Of a stretch of DNA of 64,000 nt, positions 21,884-33,810 are shown piece by piece; the first letter of the stretch is position 1, and each line of letters begins with the position of its first letter. The translations under genes and the position numbers were made by a program. The notes beneath the pieces were generated by a model. The model was not told the origin of the DNA. It saw nothing but the letters and a program-made list of their open reading frames with translations, and did not search any database. Source of the stretch: Simmondsia chinensis (lineage: Eukaryota; Streptophyta; Magnoliopsida; Caryophyllales; Simmondsiaceae). The stretch lies in assembly GCA_018398585.1 (NCBI GenBank), contig JAGTTD010000010.1:3241501-3305500 (forward strand), read 5' to 3'.

Positions 21884-24800
21884 ATGGACGATCTTCGAAG
21901 GATCTCGAACATGGTTTTATTATTGTGCATCTCATTGGTAATACTTATTCAATCTCCTATACTTTACTCCTCTCTTGATTGAATTGAAATCTATGTAGCA
22001 ATTATCAGTTTTATAGTTTATTTGTGTTGCAATTTGAGTACTAGTCTTGTTTACATTGCCGCGGATTTGAGTGAGAGTGAGGAGAGGGAGCCATTGATGA
22101 GAGTTTGCACATTAACTAACCTTCTTTTCGAGTGTTTGCACCTGAAAAAGTACACTGTAGCCCATGGAGTATAAAAAATTAGGGTTTGATATGTGCCCAA
22201 ATGGGTATATCGGCCTATAATAGTAGGGTAGCCTATTAGGTAGTAGAGTTGGACCCTGTGGAGGGGGCAGGCCTATTCTGACATTTTCAGGGTCTCAAGC
22301 GAAATTCTTAAAAAGAGCACGTCATATACAACATATTTATAATATTATTGACCATAAAATTTACGAATATTAAGAGTTGATACTTTAAAAACCACAACAA
22401 GAAGAAATTTGGGGGTTCCTAGCGATTGTTTGGGTTGTTTAGGGTTATGTCTGGCCTGGGGGAACAAACTATGTAAATAAGGGTAGATGTTGTACACAAA
22501 GACATCAGTGAAATCAAGTCATCCTTACCTCTCACTCGATCTCTTCAAGTTTCAGTATTTCAATGCTTTAGATTTTAGTCTACTTTGAATTAGGTTCGTG
22601 TCAGGGTTTTGGTCAAAAGGGAGAGGGAGAAGAAAAAAGGAAAATTTTAGCTCTTATTGCTCTAATACCATGTGAAATATTAAGGTTCAATGCTCTGTTA
22701 GTAAAATTCACGTATACCACATATTTTGGATGCATATATATACTTTATTGTTTAAAAAAGGCGTTGACATATAAATGCCAATAATATATAGTAAAATATA
22801 GATTTTCTTAATGTTATCAGTATAATACACATATTATAATATGTATCCGTATTTTTCCATTTAAAAAATAAATGATAACTAAAAATAATCAATGTCTACA
22901 CCACATCATTTATGATGAGTTGTATTTTTGCTTCCGCTATTTTGACTAATATTCTTCTTTAATTTTATAAGTCAACTAACTTTTGATCAATGTTTTCGTG
23001 TATATAGCCGAATAATACGTGTACATATGAGACCTTGTTTAATTTCCATAACCTGTTTTGCTAATAGAGGTTCAATGTACATACATAATAGGAATTAAGA
23101 TTCAATGTATACATAGAGAATGCAATGCATCTGAAAATGCCACGTTAGAGGATAAAACCAATCCTTGGCCTTCACAGCTTAAACTTCTAGGAAAGTTGGT
23201 TTCTTGACATAGGAATCAGCGCCTTGTTGACTAAGAAGTCACGGGTTTGAATCCTAACAATCCCCCTTTTAATATTAACATAATTCAAGCATAAAGTATG
23301 AGATGGGCTTGTGCAATATTCACGCTTCAGGGCCAATGGGCATTTGCATGAAGGGGCATGTTAGAGGATAAAATCAATCACGGGTCTTCATCCACGAGCT
23401 TGAACTTTTGGAAAAGTCGGTTTCTTGACATGCCATAATGTCCCTGATCTAGTTAGTGATGATGATACATCAACATCAACATACCCAGTGCCTCAATGGC
23501 TCTCGCTTGTGTAGGGTCTGGGGGGGGGCAGGATGTACGCAGCCTTACCTCCTCAGGGTGAGACCCTGACGAGAGACTGTTTCCGAGGACCCCCAACCTG
23601 GCAATGTATTCATGGCAAAAGGTAAAGGCAAACAAGTAGGCACACACAAACATGCAGAAAGTAATACGCCCAGGGAGCAGCAAGAGAGAGAGAGAGAGAG
23701 AAGGGGGGAGAGCGAGAGAGCGAGAGGGAGAGTGCAAAGGTAGCAGCAGCGTGTATCACCGCTCGGAGCTCCTATACCTCTAAATCGGTTATCCGTATAC
23801 TAATTCTGCGCTAAGCTCTAAACTAGGACCATCTCTTCATTTAGGTTGGGATAGGCCAGGTCTTGTTGAGAAGTCCATCCAATTTTTATTAAATAGTCGT
23901 GGGTATAACATAATCTAAGTACTTTAATAGTCAATTTCATGGCAAGAAGCAGAGGACATTGCTATTTGCTAGCGTGCAATGGGCATCCACTGATTTAGGG
24001 GTTTTCTTGATCCTTAAACGATGCTAATCAGCATGGATAGTAACAGTTTTGAATGCTGGAAATGAGATTGTTAAATGTAAAATACTGAAGTTAGCAATCT
24101 GTTATTCGAATTTGAATATTAGGGATTGGTAGAAGTGTGGGAACGATTGGATTCACTCATAACAAATAATTTAGAAGCTTATAGAGTCTGGATATACAAC
24201 AACAACAACAAAAAATCCAAAGTCATGTGGCCTCCCGCAGAGGCGAGCCTTTTTTTTTTTGGGGGGGGGAGGGGTATGTGTGTAGCCTTACCCTTTCAGG
24301 GTGCTACCGTAAAGGAAGTTTGTGTTCGAGGGCTCTGACCCTAAAGATGAGTCTGGTTATAGGCTTCATTTTATTAGTGTGTGTCCAGAGGACCATTATC
24401 ATGGAGTGAATTCTTTTTTGACAACTTTGTCTGTGTAGTTTAGACATTTGGATACGTCTTGTCTTTCTAATCAGAGCTTAAAACACTTGCCAATGAGGTC
24501 CTAAGTCTAGTGGTAAGCACTATCAAGCACGAGGTATTACGAAAAGTCCTCCTGGGTTCAAATTTCCAACCCCACTTATCCATGCGAAAAAAACAATGGA
24601 AATTTCTTAGAAATTAGTAAAATTACTGGTTTTCTGGCATATTTGGACCATGTGATGTTACTTTGAAACCTATTGACACAACAGTGCTCTAGGAATTTAA
24701 GAGCTGTGTAGTTTAGTTACTAGAGCACATATAAACCTGGACTTGCTTCTCCGTATATGGATTCCTTTGTTCAGGGATTAATTTCTGCGGTCTATGGGCC

Positions 24801-27800
24801 TAAATCTTTTCAACAGTGCTCACAGCAAGTTTTTCATTCTGAATTGCATTGCAGCACGAAGTATTTGAGTCTTTTTCTCATCATTTGTTCTCCACTATAT
24901 GCAGGCCGCTGTACATATTACTATGGAAGCTGAGCTATCAACTGCCTATGGAATGTATGATCTTAATTATCTATATACATGTTAGTCAGCTGTTGTATGG
25001 TTTATCATATCCTTGCACTTTTCTGTGTCTGTTGTTGACCTAATTTCTTCTGTTGATCATATCGTTCTTTGTTGCCTTTTGATCCATACTCTCTACCGTC
25101 CTGTTTCTTTCCCCAGACGAAGAGATCGTCAAAGGTATCAGCTCCTAAATGAATGTGAGAAGTGCACCAGAAGAAAGGTACTTATTCTGTCATTTTTTTC
25201 GTTGCTTCTGAAGCATTTATTTTTTCAAGTTTTCAAGCATCTTTTGATATGTGCAGGTACTATTTTGCATTGCTATTTGACAAAATTGAAGAGATTTAAA
25301 AATTTAGCTTAACGGGAAAAATTGAAGTGCATCTTAATGCGCTAATCTTTTTTTATGGTGGCATCTTGGACTTGGATCAAAAATCTTGCAGAAATTCTTC
25401 TGATTATATCCTTGTTCACTATTGCTTCATACTTTCTATATTCTGAGCATATCTTCCTTGGAGGTCTTTTGTGCATACCACGGAAGTGTTTTGCCATGAT
25501 CCCGGCTGAGTTAGCACATCTGTACTTTTGATCCCTGAAATGTATTTCTTGCTCGTATCTTTTAAATTCCGGCAGATAAAAGTAAAATCTTTCTAGAAGC
25601 CTTCCATTTCCCTCTTCAATTTGATTTTTAATGTGCTACGATAGTAATTTCCCTCACTTGCTAGCTAGAGTTTTTATGTGCATGTTGAAGAATTTACATG
25701 TCAAATAAATAGATATTGGTCAGCATTTAGTTTATTCCTAAACTGAAGAGTTTTGAGCCTTATTGGAACTGAATGCAACTGAACCTGGACCTGGTCTCTG
25801 TATGTATGCTGGAATGTTATGGCATGCAGAAGCAGTGATTGGTAAAGGTAGTGAGTGCAGTCACATATTTGTGGTTGCAAAAGTGATCTTTGGTAGTTAA
25901 AAAAAGAAAAAGAAATGATTGTGGCTAAACCCAGTCTTTCACTCCAAATTATGTCGATCTCTTTGATTTAAGTTCTCCCTCCAGCAGAAAGAAAATGAAC
26001 CCAAAAAGAGGAAAATAAGATGCAAATTGTTCTCTTTATTCTTTGAAGCATCATGCATGCATGTATATTGATTGTCACATTAAAATTTTCCTGGCCTAAC
26101 TATTGACTTAACTCGGTGATTGAACAGGAGGAAAATCCCCCACCATTTGTGCCCCCTGATAGAAACGGTTATCCGCTGGATGATAAGGTATAGTTTAGCA
26201 TCACTTTGCAACTGAGGCGTTAATATACAAGTGCTCAGTCATTGGTTTCATGCAGGATATTGACATAATTGTGACATACAGTGATCGTTCTGGAGCTGTT
26301 CGAGTGAGTTCTGTGAAAGCGAGAGATCTGTCTGCTTCCTGGGTCTGGAAAAATCCTATCAGTGATGTTCAGGAACAGAGCAAGAGTTATCAGGTACTCA
26401 TATTAAGGCGACATTTGTTTTAACGGAAATTTTTTTCCGTCTCAGTCTTATTAGTTCTTTGCATAACTTCATAGTTACTACCACAAATATACAAGATGTT
26501 TTCCTCCATTGAGGGGATATTTACTTCTCCTTGGCGAAAGAGGAGAATAGTTTCCTTCATGGAGGGGAACTGTTTTCCACAATATACTTTATATCAACCG
26601 CAGCTTGTCCAATCGTGAACGCCATACAAATTTATGGAAATGAAACTATTTTCATTAGCTAGAAAAACATTAATTTTTAAGAAAAAATATTTTTGATTGA
26701 AACCATTGTGTGAAGAAAAGATTTCCATAACTAATTTTTTTTCCCCTTTGAATCATACGAAGCCTAAATGAAGGGTCGATTCTTACAGTAGAGTACAATT
26801 CTAGTGACATGACCAGATATGGTGCCGCGGTACTATAAACTTGTCGCTTGTAGATGGTAATTAGCCATGTCATTTATCTTTAATCCAGAAACCAAAGGAT
26901 TCATTCGAGTCTGCTCAGAGTTATGAAGAAGAAACCACCGACCATTCCACCAAGGAAAGTCAAACTGGGGAAAGTGAGATACCACAGATAAACATGTCCC
27001 AATTGGACCCAATCAAGCAAAAGCGCAAGGTAAGTTGTTCAACTGACTCCTGTTCCTTTACAACTTTGCTTAATGGAAGAGGAGGTTGGGCTGAGGATCA
27101 ATTGGTAGCGAGAGATTGAACAGTTTCTTGCAATATATTCATATATATGATTGGTGAGCCATAAGACAATTCATGGTTCAGGTGGTTTTAAAATAGGGAG
27201 GAATTTTTAGAAATTTTTTCATTATCTCTCTTCATTCAGGTACTACGTGCACAAAGGAAAGAGCTACGAGCAGCGGAACTGACTAGACCAGATAAAGAAA
27301 TGGACTTGCAGATGGAGAAAGCTGCCATTGCAAGGTCTGAGGGGATGGATACCACTTTCAAAGGGAAGTATAGCATTTGGAGAAGAGATTATGAACATCC
27401 AAATTCTGACGCCACTTTGAAACTTATGCGTGATCAGATCATAATGGCTAAAGCATATGCCAGCATTGCTAAGGCTAAGAACGAAACGGATCTCTATGAT
27501 TCGCTTTTGGAACATTCTAGAAAGAACCTGCATGCTCTCAGAGAGGCAACCTCTGATACTGAGCTCCAGCCTGGGTAATGCTGCTTTTGTATTCAAACCT
27601 CCACCCCCTTCTCTCATGTGATTTAGGGTCAGTTTGACCGGACCTTTTTTTCTAGAAGATAATACATTTTAGGTTTTCAAGGTGTCTAGCTTGGTACGAT
27701 AAGTGTTTTTAAATAAGAAGAGAAGTTGTTTTTCTACTTTTAAGCAGAAGCAGGAAACCGTGCTTCTCTTTTTAAATGGAAATAGTAGCCAAAACTAAAA

Positions 27801-30208
27801 GTTTCGAAATAAAAATACCTTTGTCGATATCGCTTATTACACAAGTACATATGTTAAGAAGCGCTATTAAAAGAAATTTGATTTTTTCACGGATTAGCCA
27901 GACAGGTTATAAGTGACCTTATTACTTTTGCTTCTTATGTTTTCCTCTTATGCAGTGCTCTTGATCGAGCAAAGGCAATGGGTCACATCCTGTCAGTAGC
28001 CAAGGACAGATTACATGACAGTCTTGTTTTGGCGAGGAAGCTAAGAGCAATGATTCAGTTGACTGAAGAGAACGTAAATGATCTGAGGAAACAAAGTACA
28101 TTCCTGATCCAGTTAGCTGCAAAGACGATACCGAAACCCATACATTGCCTCTCTCAATTACTTATGGCAAATTATTACCTTCCTGGTTTCAGAAAGGAAG
28201 TTTACAGTAGAGAGAAGCTCGAGGACCCATCTCTCTACCATTATGCTATTTTTTCAGATAACGTTATTGCAGCTGCTGTAGTTGTCAATTCAACAGTATT
28301 ACATGCAAACGAGCCTGAAAAGCATGTTTTCCACGTCGTCACTGACAAGTTGAACTTTGCAGCTATGAAAATGTGGTTTATTGTGAATCCTCCGGGAAGT
28401 GCAGCGATAGATGTTGTCAATATTGATGATTTCAAGTGGCTAAACTCTTCTTATTGCCCTGTTCTTCGGCAGCTTGAATCTGCTCGAATGAAGGATTATT
28501 ACTTTAAGGTTAATAATCCCTCGTCTGTCACCACTGGGTCTGACAACCTCAAGTACAGGAACCCGAAATATTTGTCTATGTTGAATCATCTTCGGTTTTA
28601 TCTTCCTGAAGTGTACCCTAAGCTGGACAAGATCTTGTTCTTGGACGACGATATTGTAGTACAAAAAGATTTGACCCCTCTTTGGTCTATTGATATGAAA
28701 GGGATGGTAAATGGCGCTGTTGAAACGTGTAAGGAGAGCTTTCATAGATTCGACAAGTATCTTAACTTCACAAATCTAATAATCTCTGAAAATTTTGATC
28801 CTAATGCTTGTGGTTGGGCGTTTGGTATGAATATTTTCGACCTGAAGGAGTGGAAGAAGCGGAATATTACTGGAATATACCATTATTGGCAAGAAATGGT
28901 AAGCAATTTTGTTTAACTTATGCTTTCTTTGTTTGCTTTGGTTTTCTTGGCTTTGTGTTAGATTTTCACTACCGCCAGTATGTTGTTTGTGCACCTTTTC
29001 TTCGTGATGTGCTGACTATGTTGGAATCTCCTTGCCCTTTACTTCTTTTTTGCTAATTATAGTATGGGATATTATCATCTAGGTACCTTGAGGTCTGGGC
29101 ATTTATCACTTAGATAACCCGACATTTTTATATGTATAATGAGGTACCTTAGGGTTTGAATTTTTTTATTATCTAGGTACCTTACGTCAGAATTTGATAA
29201 ATCTTTTTACAAAATTTTGGCCAATTTTGTATTTAGTAATGAATATGCTAATATGTAGAAGTTATGTCAATGTTTTCTGTAAAAATTCAACGAATTATGA
29301 CAAAAAGTTCCCTAAATTTTGATGCAAACTATTTATATATTGTCAAAATTATGTGTCGTGCTAGCATCTTTTGTTAAAAGATCATCAAATTCTAGTGAAA
29401 GTACTCATATTTTGTTAAAATCATATTACTACTTCAGTATTTCCCAATGAAAATTTATCGAATTCCAGTAGAAGGGTACGTAGTTGATAAAATTTTAGAA
29501 CTTTAGGATAGCTAAGTGATGAAATTTTTAAACCTCAAGTTATCCTATGTATATATTGAAATGTCAGGGTACCTAAATGATAATTTTTCTTTTAATATTG
29601 TCAATTTTTTTAGGGCCTTTTTGGTATCATTTTTTGTATGTAATTTCTGGTTTTTGAGAAATTCAGAAGTAGATTGAAAGTGGTTTTTTACCCCCCTGAT
29701 TTTTAGTTTTCTTTTTAGTGGGGCATATATGACGTAAGATTACCATGAAAAATAGTTTCTGCTCAATGAACGAAACCATTTCCCACTTTTGTTGAGCATA
29801 GCTCGAATACTCGTCAACAGAGAAACATTCTCGTATTTGTAGTTATTGTTATGAAGTTATGTAAAGAAATAATAGAATTGTGCTGCATTTATGAAGTTGC
29901 GCATTTATGAAGTTTTCTCAACTCTTATGCAGAATGAGAAGAGGACTCTATGGAAGCTAGGCTCACTGCCACCCGGTCTAATCACATTCTACAACTTGAC
30001 ATACCCTCTGGACCGAAGCTGGCACGTGCTGGGACTCGGTTACGACCCGGCGCTGAACCGGACCCAGATTGATAACGCTGCTGTGATCCATTACAATGGA
30101 AACTACAAGCCATGGCTGGATCTTGCTATCACTAAATACAAGTCATATTGGACCAAATATGTCAAGTATGATAGCCCTTATCTTCAACTCTGCAAGATGA
30201 CTGAATAA
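21884..30208 (+). CDS. GAUT3: GAUT3-like alpha-1,4-galacturonosyltransferase (GT8), nine exons
   Basis: Adds galacturonic acid from UDP-GalA to homogalacturonan (GAUT family, pectin synthesis, Golgi type II membrane protein). Exons: 21884-21937, 24905-24954, 25117-25177, 26128-26187, 26256-26393, 26889-27029, 27240-27574, 27956-28898, 29933-30208; phases agree and sum to 685 aa, close to the size expected of GAUT3. The N-terminus has a short hydrophobic anchor (about residues 10-22). GKYSIWRR and MRDQIIMAKAYA are GAUT stem signatures. The GT8 domain starts about residue 370 (LYHYAIFSDN), with LFLDDDIVVQKDL (metal-binding DDD) near 509 and HYNGNYKPW near 646. All introns are GT-AG. Exon 2 (50 nt) was chosen by phase and is the least certain. 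Assignment to the GAUT3 branch, not GAUT1, rests on the long N-terminal part (EKCTRRK onwards) and the ending KYDSPYLQLC. Confidence 0.9.
22268..22458. repeat. Small hAT-like MITE in GAUT3 intron 1
   Basis: Ends 'caggcctattctgacattt' and 'tgtctggcctg' are inverted (CAGGCC/GGCCTG). The interior matches the better preserved 36503-36669 element ('attctgacattttcaggg' versus 'gttctgacatttttggag'). About 191 bp, non-coding. Confidence 0.5.
22459..23137. other. GAUT3 intron 1, unassigned part
   Basis: Contains 'ctctaataccatg' at about 22659, the complement of CATGGTATTAGAG, so possibly a decayed LTR primer-binding site. No coding sequence. Confidence 0.3.
23143..23430 (+). mobile_element. TRIM retrotransposon, complete (288 bp)
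   Basis: Terminal direct repeats at 23143-23209 (67 bp) and 23359-23430 (72 bp) share 'gttagaggataaaa' and 'ggtttcttgaca'. A 5-bp duplication TGCCA flanks them (23138-23142 and 23431-23435). Directly after the left LTR is a decayed Met-tRNA primer-binding site 'aggaatcagcgcc', and before the right LTR a purine tract 'gcatgaaggggca'. Between them is a tRNA-like block 'aagtcacgggtttgaatcc' with a B-box. It has no coding capacity, so it depends on other retrotransposons. It lies in intron 1 of the GAUT3-like gene. Confidence 0.85.
23473..23880 (-). mobile_element. 5'-truncated RTE-type LINE, 3' end
   Basis: Minus strand: ends with the common tail ('ggtaaggctgcgtacatcc', then 'cactgggt'), containing a G-run from plus positions about 23520-23528. 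Upstream on that strand is a GA-repeat and a segment that resembles the decayed C-terminal end of an RTE reverse transcriptase ORF (about 23790-23880). It lies in GAUT3 intron 1, antisense to the gene. Confidence 0.5.
24196..24345 (-). mobile_element. RTE-tail retroposon (headless), antisense in GAUT3 intron 1
   Basis: Plus strand starts 'acaacaacaacaaaaaatcc' (the TTG tail) and runs through 'cccgcagaggcgagcc', a T11G9 run (24250-24269), 'gtgtagccttaccctttca' and 'gtgttcgagggctctgacc'. No 5S head. Confidence 0.7.
24490..24620 (+). mobile_element. tRNA-derived SINE relic in GAUT3 intron 1
   Basis: Box A-like 'tctagtggtaagcac' is followed about 45 bp later by box B-like 'gggttcaaatttcc', the spacing of a tRNA-derived Pol III promoter. 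The rest is A-rich and does not fold into a tRNA. A similar unit is at 59498. Confidence 0.5.
26404..26770. repeat. hAT-like MITE in GAUT3 intron 5
   Basis: The left end 'aaggcgacatttgttttaac' and right end 'atacgaagcctaaat' are inverted, imperfect. Interior phrases ('ggaaatttttttccg', 'ggggaactgttttcc') match the element at 17867-18625. It fills most of the 26394-26888 intron. Confidence 0.5.
29063..29597. repeat. Palindromic MITE, family Q, best copy, in the last GAUT3 intron
   Basis: Left 'ggatattatcatctaggtac' and right 'gggtacctaaatgataattt' are inverted complements. Further paired phrases ('gaggtaccttagggtttga' with 'aaacctcaagttatcc') continue inward. About 535 bp, non-coding, within the intron 28899-29932. 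Confidence 0.65.
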
Positions 30209-31600
30209 TCTTTCCCCGTAGTTGGAGGAATGCACTAAAATGCTGACGTTTTATGCTCAAAACGTGATTTTTGGTGGTTTGAGGTTAGATTTGCTTTTTA
30301 AGCGCGTATTGAGCTAAATGGAAGCACGATTTAAACATGTACTTATTGGATAATTTATTGATTAATTGTTGCATTCGATTCAAAGAATGAAGGAATCTTA
30401 TGGACATGTTGGAGTTAATTTTTTTTATCTTATTTGTTGAATTACTCGGTTTTCTTGGGTATTGTTATGCTAGGTTATGCTTAAACGGTTAATTAATGAT
30501 GTTTCACTAATTTCTTTTGTATAACAAATATATAGTAAGTGTTCAAAATAAAAATAAATAAATAAATATATAGCAGTATAAACGCTCCTTTTTTCCTAAC
30601 TTTAGAAATTTCTATAACTATTCATTACTGTTTTAATTCTTGCTTCTGCTTCATCGAACTATGAGCTTCCCCCTCTAATTTTGTAATGTTATCTTTTAGA
30701 AGAAAAATTCTCAACTTTTCCATTTTAATTCATTGATTGTCCGTTAAGGTCTCTACATCTAGGTCTAATAATAAAGTTTTATATTTGAGTTTTAACAAAG
30801 AAAAGATTCATGTATAAGTTTAGTGAGATACTCTGGTATTCCAGTGAAATTTATTTTTTTTAAGAATATAGCAAAATAATTATAAGCCTGGTTTGGAATT
30901 TAAACATGAGATTTTCTCAAATATTTTGTAGTTTGTAGTTTATGGATTATGAAAAATCAAAAATTATTGTTTGTTTTTAGTACTTTTCAATTTAAAAAAA
31001 AAAGCAGTTTTCGGATTACTTATATGTCCTTTAATTGTGGCCGGGTACTTGCTCATTCGTAATCTCCATTGGTAAAAAAGGCGTATAATACTGGTATGTA
31101 TCTCTACTTTTTCATTTTGAAAGGGCATTATGCATGTATTTGTACATAATACAGTGAAATATGCATTTTCCTAATGTCATTTGTCTGATATACTATAACA
31201 CGCATTCTTATTTTTTCATTTAAGAAAAAATGATTTATATGTTTCTAATTTATCACTTTAATGTTTATATTAAGGATTATAATTTATATCTTAGCATTTA
31301 CTTTGCATAATGCTTATATCACCGTTATTATGGTCAACAACATCCTCTACTTTTATAAATTAATGAATTGCTGACCCAAATTCTCATGTATAAAACCGAA
31401 CAATGTACATGCCGATTATGTTCCGTTTAATTGTAGCATTATACTTTTCTAATGGAGTTCATAATTATTATCACGAGAAAGTCGCCCCTCTCTCTAACAG
31501 AGGTTATGGGGGTGTTGACGGTGTTTGCGGTGATCGTGATAAAATCAATTTTTTCCCCTTGTTTATAGAAGAATTTGTTGATTTTGTAAATAGTTTAATG
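30209..31600. other. 3' flank of the GAUT3-like gene, no second gene
   Basis: Presumed 3' UTR follows the stop at 30208. The sequence is AT-rich, with possible polyadenylation-signal-like AATAAA at 30553-30566. No coding region recognised. A weak hAT-like phrase 'gcctggtttggaatttaaa' lies at 30888. Confidence 0.45.
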
Positions 31601-31886
31601 TATTAAGGAACTATCTTTGCAAAAAGCTTAAGTTGATGTGTGAAGGTCCAAAAATAATTTTATATTCTAATTTGTCCCCTTACGCGAATACCAATTGGTC
31701 TTGAAGTATAAATAGTGCACAAGCCCACTTTATTTTGCTTAAATTGTTTTATGTTAAATTGTGGCCGTTGAGATTCGAACTCGTGACTTCTTGATCAACC
31801 AAGCTTTAATACCGTATTAAAGAACCAACTGTTCTAAAAACTTAAGCTGATGGATGAAGACCCAAGAATAGTTTTATATTCTAACA
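31601..31886 (-). mobile_element. TRIM retrotransposon, complete, minus orientation
   Basis: Two 72-bp terminal repeats, 31601-31672 and 31815-31886, both starting 'tattaa(g/a)gaac' and ending 'ttttatattcta'. Near-matching 5-bp duplication TAATG/TAACG. On the minus strand the right LTR is followed by 'ggtattaaagc' (decayed primer-binding site) and the tRNA-like block 'aagtcacgagttcgaatctc', as in the copy at 23143. A purine tract 'taaggggaca' adjoins the other LTR. Confidence 0.8.
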
Positions 31887-32144
31887 TAACGAACTATAAA
31901 TTATAATAAATCAATTTTATTGCCGCGTTTGGCTTGCATTTTTTCAGAAAAACTAAAAAGAAATGCACTGTGATAGTAAAAATATAAAACGGGAAGATTT
32001 TACGTGAATTATATTTCTATTTTCATCTGTTTTGAATTCTAAATGGGAGTTATTATTATTTAAACAATTATATGACTTATAATAAATAATAGTAACACGA
32101 AAATCAGATTGAACGTAGAATTTTCTAAACCCTTTGTCGGATTT

Positions 32145-32521
32145 GATTGTACAATTTGCATTTGAAACCTAATAATTTGTGTTTAAACCTAATAGTTATC
32201 ATTTTTGCTTTTAATTGTACAATTGCACACAAACGTAATTTTTGCCTTTGCTCTCTTCTCCGTGCCTTCTCGTGCCAGTGCAGTGTTGTTTAGTTCTTTG
32301 TTGGCCGCGTGGTCTGCTTGGCAATCGGTTGGGCGCCTTTGTTGGGTTCTATTGTTGTTGGGGTTTGAGGCTTTTGTGGGTGGCCTTTTTGTTGTTTTGT
32401 CGGTGGTTGCTGGATTTTTTTGTGGTTTGGTTTGCTTTTTGATTCTTTAATTGTCCTCTGTTAGGACTTTTGTAATTCTTTATGATCAATGAAACTCCAA
32501 TTATCAAAAAAAAAAAAAAAA
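32145..32521 (+). mobile_element. Retroposon with poly(A) tail (LINE 3' end or SINE)
   Basis: An 11-bp duplication TTGTCGGATTT occurs at 32134-32144 and 32522-32532. The insert ends 'gaaactccaattatc' plus about 15 A. The GT-rich body is non-coding, so this may be the 3' UTR of an L1-type LINE truncated at its 5' end, or a SINE. No Pol III promoter boxes were recognised. Confidence 0.6.
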
Positions 32522-32560
32522 TTGTCGGATTTAGATTTTTATTGTGATTAGAAAAATTGA

Positions 32561-32922
32561 AGAATTATTTACATTAATGTTCCTTGTACTATTGTCAGTG
32601 TGTCAATTTAGTTCTTGTACTTTTAATTGTGTCAATTTAGTCCTTCTATTATTAAAACTATGTCAATTTAGTCATTTGGTCAAATTAAAATTTACTTAAT
32701 AACGTAAATTTTAACTACACAATTGTGTTAGATGCAAGTTACTCACTACAAATCCACGCAGCCAAACTATTAAAAATTTCATCAAAATTTAACATCAATT
32801 TTACCCTAAGGACCAAATTTACACAATTTAAATTATACAAAAACTAAATTAACATAATTAAAAGTACAATTACTAAACTAAAATAATAAATAAAATATAT
32901 GAATTTTTGACATAAATAACCT
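32561..32922. repeat. Palindromic MITE, family P, copy 4
   Basis: Starts 'gaattatttacattaatgt' and ends 'ttttgacataaataacctg', with the family's facing 'gtgtcaatttag' and 'ctaaattaacata' phrases. Non-coding. Confidence 0.7.
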
Positions 32923-33427
32923 GAATTGAATTGCCTTCTTATATATTGTCCAATTACATATCTTAACTTCCACATTAATTCGTACATAAATTTGACTCAT
33001 CAGTGGATTTAAACGTAACCAACAGGTCTTTAAATGTATCTTAGACTACAAGTTATAAAAAATTAAAGATAAAGTATGTTTAATTTAACCATCCCATTGA
33101 ATATCGAAAGTCAAATCATTAAATATTTTCTTTCCATAATTTCATAATTATGACATGTGTATAAACAATGTAAATAAATATTTTAAATACATATGATCTT
33201 ATTTATATATATTTTCACACCAATAAACTGAACGCTTGAATGTAAGCGTACTGAGCCATTATTTAACTTGAAAATTCAACATAGGTTGAGTTCAAGCTGA
33301 TCGAGTTATACATGAGCTTTGTAGAGCTTGGCCTTAGTGGCTCATGAGCATAGATGATCAACGCTTGAACTAAATGTGCATTAAAAATTTGTGTCTTAGT
33401 GATGCAATCAGGACCCTAAAAGAACGA
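32923..33427. other. Intergenic with a family R relic
   Basis: Positions about 33216-33360 carry phrases like 'tgagccattatttaacttg' and 'cttggccttagtggctcat', resembling family R (16322, 38002). Nothing else seen. Confidence 0.35.
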
Positions 33428-33810
33428 GTTAACAACAAGAACAAATCCAGTGCCTTAAGGGCTCCCGCAGAAGCGGGGTCGGGGGGTTGATCTACGTAGC
33501 CTTCCCCTTTCAGGGTGTTAAACCTGAAAAGAGGCTGTTTCCGAAGACCCCCAACCTGAGAGACATGTCGTCATCGCATCGTAGCAACCCGTGAGCAAAA
33601 GGGGCAGTAAAAGCATAAGAGCATAACAAAGCATAAAGTGGGTATTACGAAGCATAATGCTCTAGGAGACTTCAAGGCAATACCATGCGCCACACGGCAT
33701 GCAAATAAGCAAATAAGCAAGTAAACAGAAAGTAAAAAGATAGACGGATAGGTGCACCCTAATAGATACTATACCTAGGAACACTAGTATAGCAGAATAA
33801 GCAGCGGAAT
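33428..33810 (-). mobile_element. 5'-truncated RTE-type LINE, 3' UTR and tail
   Basis: The plus strand begins 'aacaacaagaacaaatccag' (tail complement), then 'gggctcccgcagaagcggg' and 'aaagaggctgtttccgaag'. It continues into a region of repeated 'agcataa' phrases (33610-33660) also seen after the tail at 48180-48285, so it extends beyond SINE length into LINE 3' UTR. Confidence 0.55.

Noticed and set aside
23210..23260. A tRNA gene ('atcagcgccttg...gggtttgaatcc')
   Set aside because: It does not fold into a cloverleaf, and the first part is the primer-binding site of the TRIM.
32205..32450. 81-codon hydrophobic frame (ALFSVPSRASAVLFSSLLAA...)
   Set aside because: Lies inside a GT-rich retroposon with a poly(A) tail and target duplication, so the hydrophobicity is a composition effect.
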